NCBI GenBank assembly: GCA_034440615.1
Contig: JAOTOM010003175.1
Coordinates: 62,001-126,000 of the forward strand
Reading direction: 5' to 3'
Origin: Ashinkailepas kermadecensis
Lineage: Eukaryota > Arthropoda > Thecostraca > Neolepadidae
Length of the DNA stretch: 64,000 nt
How positions within the stretch are numbered: position 1 is the stretch's first letter; every line of letters starts with the position of its first letter. The notes below the pieces were generated by a model. It made no database searches. It saw nothing but the letters and a program-made list of their open reading frames with translations, and was not told where the DNA came from. A program made the translations under genes and the position numbers. Below, piece by piece: positions 33,370-64,000 of this stretch.

Positions 33370-34440
33370 CCCCATCTTCATCTTCCTTTCCCAGTCACCC
33401 AGGACTCCAGACAGCCCATCCACAACCTCCTCCTCTGGTACGACTCTCTGGTCAAAACAGTTGATCAGGCCTCGTGATGTGCTTTGCATTGTGATGCCCT
33501 ATGTTAATCGGTATGTCTCATCTACTTCCCTGTCACCAATTCACACAATATAAACAAACTCCAACATTATCGATGCTTTCTCCGCCTTCCCTATTGCCGC
33601 AATCTCCACTTACAGAGCGCTATCCTTCAATTTATCGCATCGAACATTTTTTTCTTCTTCTGAATCTGTCACATCAGCTTCGCCTCTGAAAAGGAGATAA
33701 AGAGGCACAAGACTCTTAGTCAGCACCCCTACATGCGGGCACTACTGGGTGGACGTCTGCGTCCCAGACGGCAGGATATCAGGCGCCAGAAGAGCTATGC
33801 GGGGCCGGGGCAGGCGATGCCTTCGCACAACAGGGAGAGCTGCTCATAACCACGACCGCACTACAGCGCCCCGCCCCCTCCTTGACCCCAGGCACCGGGC
33901 GGAAGCCAAGACCCCCGACTCGAGTCTTTCTGCCACTTGGTCATTATGAGCCCTACGGGTCCGCCGGCCCGTCCGGGATATTAGGACCAAACAAGTGTGT
34001 TGGATCTCCACCACAACTGGCACCGATTAGCAGAGGATCACAACCTCCAGGACGCCGTCAACGCCCGAGAACGAGCCGAGGGTGCGTTACTACTCAAGTC
34101 AAGCCGAGACGTCAGGGGAAGCAGGCCCACCGCGACAGGGAAGTGGTTGTTGTCACAGGGCTGGCTGAATGTCAGGCGGGGATGTGTTGATCATTCCGCA
34201 CATTTCGTTCACTTCTCGATTAGTTAGCTCTCGTCCAAGGCGATATATACGCTCTCGTCACTTGGAGAAGACGTCAGTGTCGGGCATGTTGCGAATCCAC
34301 AATACTTTCAAGCTGTACGCTTATAAATGGGCAACTCATTGCTGAGTTTGCCATTCTTTGCTTTCAAAATCTTTTGGCGCATTTCGCGTGCATGGAAGAT
34401 CGCCGTCATCGTTGAAGAGAAATACATTTCGTTTGCTAAA
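33370..34440. other. No gene seen
   Basis: Between the LINE tail and the left arm of the inverted repeat I see no open frame, repeat or RNA that I can support. Confidence 0.5.
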
Positions 34441-34646
34441 CGTTATTTACGTGCTTGTCATTAGATTATAACGGCCGAGATTTGGCGCGAGGAGCCGGCG
34501 ACAGAACATCCGGAGGGGCGGGGACCAGGGCGAGGATGTTCGTGTGCGGAGGTTATGGCGTGGCAGCGGAGAGGTCAGCCACGAAGACGGCTCAATAGAA
34601 GACGAGCGCTTTTTGCGCCGATCGGGGGTATAATGGGCAGATGACA
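34441..34646 (+). repeat. Left arm of a long imperfect inverted repeat
   Basis: From CGTTATTTACGTGC through GGAGCCGGCGACAGAACA, GAGGATGTTCGTGTGCGGAG, GGCAGCGGAGAGGTC and AAGACGAGCGCTTTTTGCGC to GGGCAGATGACA. The same blocks occur reverse-complemented at 35454-35647. Arms are roughly 85-90% alike with a few indels. Confidence 0.88.
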
Positions 34647-35000
34647 TGGACAGAGCACGGGCATGGGCAGAGGAAATGTGACAGCTAAATTTGTACTTCA
34701 GCGCTAAAAACAGTGATTTAGGGTTCGTTAAGCAACTGGTAAGTAAAAATTGTTGCGTAGTACTTGCCTGATTTTCAATGTTCAATCACGAAGAAAATAC
34801 TAGTTGTCGTTTCCATTACGATGAAAAACTATGCGTCCTTTTAAAATACGCTGAAATGTACTTCGCAACTGCAAAGCGAGCATATCAGACAGTGCGAAGA
34901 AAAAAGGAAAAAGCTTCGCTGTTAAAATCCAATATAAAGTGCATGAAGACGTAACAATGCGCTTCCTTTCGCCGCATCTTTTACGATCATTATTCGGTTT

Positions 35001-35088
35001 GATTTTCTCGTTCTTAGTTAGTTAGTTATTTGAGTTTAAGGGCGCTTCGACCAAAGCGTGATCACTTAGCGCCCATGATTTTATCGTT
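35001..35088 (-). mobile_element. Short LINE 3'-end insertion inside the inverted repeat
   Basis: On the minus strand: GGGCGCTAAGTGATC, then GGTCGAAGCGCCCTTAAAC, then TCAAATAACTAACTAAC. The flanks GATTTTCTCGTT (35001-35012) and GATTTTATCGTT (35077-35088) are a probable duplication with one mismatch. It lies in the loop of the inverted repeat, so it probably inserted later. Confidence 0.78.
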
Positions 35089-35453
35089 TTCTTTTGTCGT
35101 TCTGATATCGATAAAATTCTTCTATCCCTATAGGGAGAGGATTTTAAAGAATCTATAGATTAACGTGCGTCGTCGTACCTCCTACTCGTTTCCTCCCCGT
35201 GCATTGTCCTTATCTTGGTTGTTGCGGGCAGTCAGTCGCGGCGGCCCCGCATGACCCTGGTCCGTGCCCCGAGAACCGCTCCACTGAGATAATGAGCAGG
35301 GAAAAAGAATAGACTCCCGGGACGGATATTGGCACGGAGGAATGATGGCGTGCGGACCAGCACAGGGTGGTTGGAGACGCACGTGCGGTCGCGCCACCTG
35401 GCCCGTACTGCGTCTCACTGCACCTCCTACGGATCGGCCCTCACGTTGCCTTG

Positions 35454-35647
35454 TGTCATCTGCCCATTATGACCCCCAATCGGCGCAAAAAAGCGCTCGT
35501 CTTTTATTGAGCCGTCTTCGTGTCCGACCTCTCCGCTGCCACGCTATCATCTCCGCACACGAACATCCCCGCCCCTCCGGCTGTTCTGTCGCCGGCTCCT
35601 CGTGCCATGTCTCGGCCGTTAATCTAACGTTAGGCACGTAAATAACG
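35454..35647 (-). repeat. Right arm of a long imperfect inverted repeat
   Basis: Reverse complement of the arm at 34441-34646. The outer edge GCACGTAAATAACG mirrors CGTTATTTACGTGC, and weaker similarity seems to continue about 30 bases outward. The 0.8-kb centre holds no transposase. It could be a foldback or MITE-type DNA element or an inverted duplication. Confidence 0.88.
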
Positions 35648-36613
35648 CTTAGGTGACTTTCCCTTCAGCGGTGAGAACTACCACACGAGGAATACATCGA
35701 TAACCATTTTAAAAGTGCGAAGCCGAAACGAACCGTAGCTGTCTCGGATAGCAGGTTATCTACCAGCTAAGCGGCACTTAGCTATGCTATGTCTCTATAT
35801 TGGTCACATCTCGTTTGGGGACTGCGTTGTCCCAAACTCGAGGCGTGCTCTCCTACTGCACTTTCGCTGAGTGGCCGTTCCAAAGATACACGAACCGGTG
35901 CGTCCTGGCTACAGAGATCCACAACACTCGTGCGCCCAGTCGTCGGCGGGCCAGAGCCACTCGGCCGGCCGAGTGTTGGCTTTCGCCAGTTTGAAACTGC
36001 CAAAGTTCCCGTTCGGCGCATACGATTGCGTTTGGCCGCCGCCGAGCCGCCCGACTTTGGCGAATCCATAGCGCGGCGGCGGCGGAAGCGGCAACCGAGC
36101 AGCACTAGCGAGTTCCCGGCAACACAACACAGCCGAATCTGCCGTACTCAGCCCCGCAGACTATTTAACTGCACTCTCATACATTCGACGCCAGCCCACC
36201 GGCTGGCAAATGCAGCACTCAAACCGCACGTGATCGGTTTGGACTCGCAGACGAATCGGGCTCGCAGCAACAGGTGTGCGCGCCTAGTTCCCACTCAAAT
36301 GCCGGTCGGGTTAACTCTGCTTCGGGCATGGTCGGCCGTACAGTTGTTTCGCTGCCGGCAGTCTACCCCATAACCGCGCGGCAGACGACGGCCCTCATCG
36401 GCGCCGACGGCGGCACCACGCGCACCGCGTGGCTGGCGCCGCTCCACCCGGAGCACGCGCAACTGTGCATTCCTTCACTTCCTCGACCTGCTGATCGACA
36501 TACGCACAGACACCACTGGGCTACAGTATATTAACATTTGTACAAGGTACGTTTTCAGCATCTTGCACCCGCTTCATCCAATATGTCACCCTCTACTCAC
36601 CTGTCGATACCGC

Positions 36614-36850
36614 ACACACGCACACACACACACACGCACACACGCACACACGCACGCACGCACGCACACACACACACACACGCACACACGCACACACGCA
36701 CATACCTCTTTCTCTCTCCGCGTCCCCGAGTGGCAGTTGTCGGCAGCGCGCGGCAGCGGGTGCGGGGCAGCGCAGACGGCGGGCGCGAGCACGAGTGAAA
36801 CAGACAGACAGGCAGACAGGCAGACAGACAGACGGACAGGCGGACAGAGG
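36614..36850. repeat. (CA/CG)n and (CAGA)n microsatellites
   Basis: CA-rich repeat at 36614-36703, then a GC-rich spacer, then a CAGA/CGGACAGG repeat at 36799-36850. Nothing else recognised between 35650 and 37370. Confidence 0.92.
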
Positions 36851-37370
36851 GCGGAGGCGAGCGCAGGCAGAGCGGATGGGAAGGCACGGCCGTCCGCCGG
36901 GACTCACGCGCCGCGTGCACTCGCAAGCGTTGGCCCCGTAATACCGAGTAAAATGCATACGTAGAGAGGTGGCCAAATGACGTCACGGGCCGGACGGCCG
37001 CCGCCCGCGGGCGTGAGGTCACTTCAGGTCAGGTCACAGGACAGCGGCCGGAATCATCCGCACGCCCCTGGAATGTCGCAACAAGAGACCGCCGACACGG
37101 TGTGTGTGGGTGTATGTGTAAGCGACGAAAACAAGTTAAAACCGTCGCTTGTCGACCGCCCCAGGGGGAGGGGGCATCCTTTCGGACGGGGTGTGCACGT
37201 ATGCCGCCAGCTGGTCGATCGCAGAGGAGCGCCACACCCCATCTGAGTCGGTCTTATCCGGCCGATAGACTTAGTATTATTACTATGCAACAACGGGACG
37301 ATATGCTGTCGTACCCAGCGCGCGGACCACTGGCGCACAATCTCGCCTGTTCACACACGCATGCACCAGT

Positions 37371-37565
<195 letters not shown>

Positions 37566-37865
37566 ACAGTCGTCCCGCTGCCTGTGTCGAGCGTTTAAAA
37601 CTACACTTTATACAGTGGCGCGGCGCGACACCGACGGCCGGGTCCGGGGCGGCCGCCGACGGCGGCGGCTCTGGCCCCGGCGCAGGCGCGGCAGGGGTGT
37701 GTGGGGAGCGGGCGGGGGGCGGTACACGTGTCCGAGCCGCCGTGGTGGCTCGGGTGAGGGTGAGGGCGGGGCGGGCACGGATGGGGAGACGGGGGCGTAT
37801 CACAGCATGGTTCGACAGCAGCGACGCTCCGGTATTGCTTGGCGGCCAGCTGGCGGCGCGCCGTC

Positions 37866-62203
<24,338 letters not shown>

Positions 62204-62706
62204 GCTGCGACCTGAAACAGCATCATATGGACACTCACGACACCACAGCATTTGTGCTGTAATGAACAATGTGACAGGTACGATAATTCAAACAGGACTT
62301 GATTGCCTTCAGAGCAGCAAAGACGGTGCTATCATACAAGCAATGACAATAGTTGGAATTGGAGCTTACAGCTCAATGACTATCAGTAATTTTGAAGCTA
62401 TAACAATAGATGATGCAGAATGTGGGTTCTCAGATTCCATTATTAGATCTGGGATGTCAAAAGGTCTTTCTATAAAGGGTTATTTAATACTTTAGATCCA
62501 TTTGAAATCTGGACAGTTATCTCCAGAGTTGAGTTTTAGGATCATGATACCACAACATGGTATGACAACACACTTCAAGCTTGGATTCCAGCAGATACTT
62601 TGACACAAATGGAGCCAAACTATGAATGCTGACGTTTGGAAGGGTCAAAGGACCCTTGACTTGGGCATTACAAATTGGGTTGAGTAGTTTACATACTGAG
62701 GAATGT

Positions 62707-62758
62707 TAGTTACAAGGGTTTTGGGTGCATCAACTGCATTGGTTACATAGCACCCAAT
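62707..62758 (-). mobile_element. Ultra-short LINE 3'-end insertion (52 bp) with TSD
   Basis: Minus strand: ATTGGGTGCTATGTAACC, then AGTTGATGCACCCAAAACC. ATACTGAGGAATGT flanks it perfectly at 62693-62706 and 62759-62772. Its stems carry paired substitutions relative to the plus-strand copies. Confidence 0.93.
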
Positions 62759-63163
62759 ATACTGAGGAATGTGGATTGTGTGAATAAACTAATAAATGTT
62801 TTGTTCAAGTCCAAATCCAGCATTAAAAAAACCTGAATATGCATGGAATACGTTTTGTATGTATCCTGTAAGTGGCTTCAACAAAAAGCTGTAAAAATGA
62901 ACTGACATGTCCACCAGTGGCATTTCAGAACAATTCAAAGGAATGAACATGGGTAAAATTATGGAGCACACCAACATACCCAAATAAACATTATTATCTA
63001 TTAAAATAGATATCTGAAAATTACCAGAGTACAATCAAAATAATAAAATGTGCAAAGCTATTGGTATATTTCAGGCACAGGCCAGGTTACAGATAAGTTG
63101 GGATAGTCTTAGTTGGTAACTGGACTAGTTTAAAAATCCCCAATAATTACACATATTTGCATG

Positions 63164-63184
63164 CATATATATATATATATATAT
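63164..63184. repeat. (AT)n microsatellite
   Basis: Short AT run. Confidence 0.9.
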
Positions 63185-64000
63185 GATATTGGTGCAGTGG
63201 ATTGTTAGTGAGTACATCCCAGGTTATGTTTCCAGCAATATTAAAATCAAGCCAGCAGCAAACAGAGCCTGTCATGTGAACTGACATAACAGCTAAACTA
63301 ACCCAACTTAATAAAATCTTACTTAATGAATGAGGTGCTCATAAATACATAGGGAAACTGCAACAACCTAAAAAAAACATCAGGTTAAGTCAGGTTAGAT
63401 TACATGATACTATGCTATGCTGCTGGGTTACACATCAGGTCAGATCAGGTCATGCCATTTAAGTTAGGCATGTATATCAATTTTTAGGTGACAATGCAAT
63501 AATCCATTGAAAATTTCAGGTAGCCTAACCTATTGTAAGTGAAAGAGTGCCTGCAAAGTAGGTGTTGTAAAATACACTCTATGTTGCAATTTGGGTAGAA
63601 AGGTGGTGTTGCCAAGCATGCAGACGATGTAAGTAGAGAAAAGATTAGTGTTACTAACACACAAGTTGATGTTACTGCTGCAAAGCCCACCATCATTTAC
63701 TCATATTATACCCATGCAACATTGCTGCCCTAACATACCCTTATCTCCAAACTGGATTATGAGTTAAGCACACCAAATCTTAGATGCATTCAAGATCTGC
63801 CTTTGCTTTTGCATTTCACTAAATTTAAATTACTCATTTAATTATATTACATCTGTCAGCGCATTTCAACATTTCACCTATTTTGCATGAATTTGTCTTT
63901 TTAGCATTGCAATGTACTCTGGTGTACTTCATTGGAACTGGAAAGAAATGGTTAGGATATGCTGGCATGCTGCAAATTCGATGACAATAAAAACCAATGC

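Larger units (their letters stand above)
62212..64000 (-). other. Probable 5' intron or leader of PPP6R
   Basis: AT-richer than the rest, with no coding exon recognised. It holds one short LINE tail insertion and an (AT)n run at 63164-63184. A transcription start was not found. Confidence 0.45.

Overview
This is eukaryotic nuclear DNA, most likely from an arthropod and possibly a crustacean such as a barnacle. The reasons are spliced genes with GT-AG introns, a kekkon-type LRR-Ig receptor (a family known mainly from arthropods), very GC-rich coding exons in a microsatellite-rich background, and several LINE and tRNA-derived SINE families. The species call is inference.

Two host genes are supported. 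(1) On the + strand at 9854-12004, an intron-free coding region for a 716-residue kekkon-like transmembrane protein: signal peptide, LRRs with cysteine-rich caps, one Ig domain, one membrane segment, and a proline-rich tail ending in a PDZ-ligand-like TEV. A splice acceptor 58 bases upstream of the ATG implies a separate 5' UTR exon, and a poly(A) signal lies at 13060. (2) On the - strand, from 62203 down to 37866, a complete 17-coding-exon gene for the protein phosphatase 6 regulatory subunit (PPP6R/SAPS family). I rebuilt it from exon homology and splice phase. The exons sum to 2712 nt (903 residues plus stop), every junction keeps the frame, and the product starts MFWKF and ends TSGPV as in the vertebrate family.

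Layout: 1-9795 is repeat-rich sequence upstream of the kekkon coding exon (minisatellites, one SINE, several LINE tails). 9796-13080 is the kekkon exon. 13795-15420 is a 5'-truncated CR1-like LINE. 15900 to about 22735 is a nearly full-length but dead LINE with ORF1 zinc knuckles and an ORF2 of endonuclease, reverse transcriptase and RNase H. 22740-28085 holds a SINE, minus-strand LINE debris, minisatellites and a 42-bp perfect palindrome. 28092-33365 is a second large dead LINE of a related family. 34441-35647 is a long imperfect inverted repeat. 37866-62203 is the PPP6R gene, and 62212-64000 is probably its 5' intron or leader region.

The most interesting non-gene signals are: (a) very short (31-59 bp) LINE 3'-end insertions, each flanked by 9-15 bp target-site duplications; (b) a 3'-terminal stem-loop shared by these tails with covarying base pairs; and (c) minisatellites in PPP6R introns whose repeat unit contains a copy of the adjoining splice site, giving arrays of decoy donors. 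I found no new protein-coding system. Most long open frames in the window are low-complexity or tandem-repeat artefacts.
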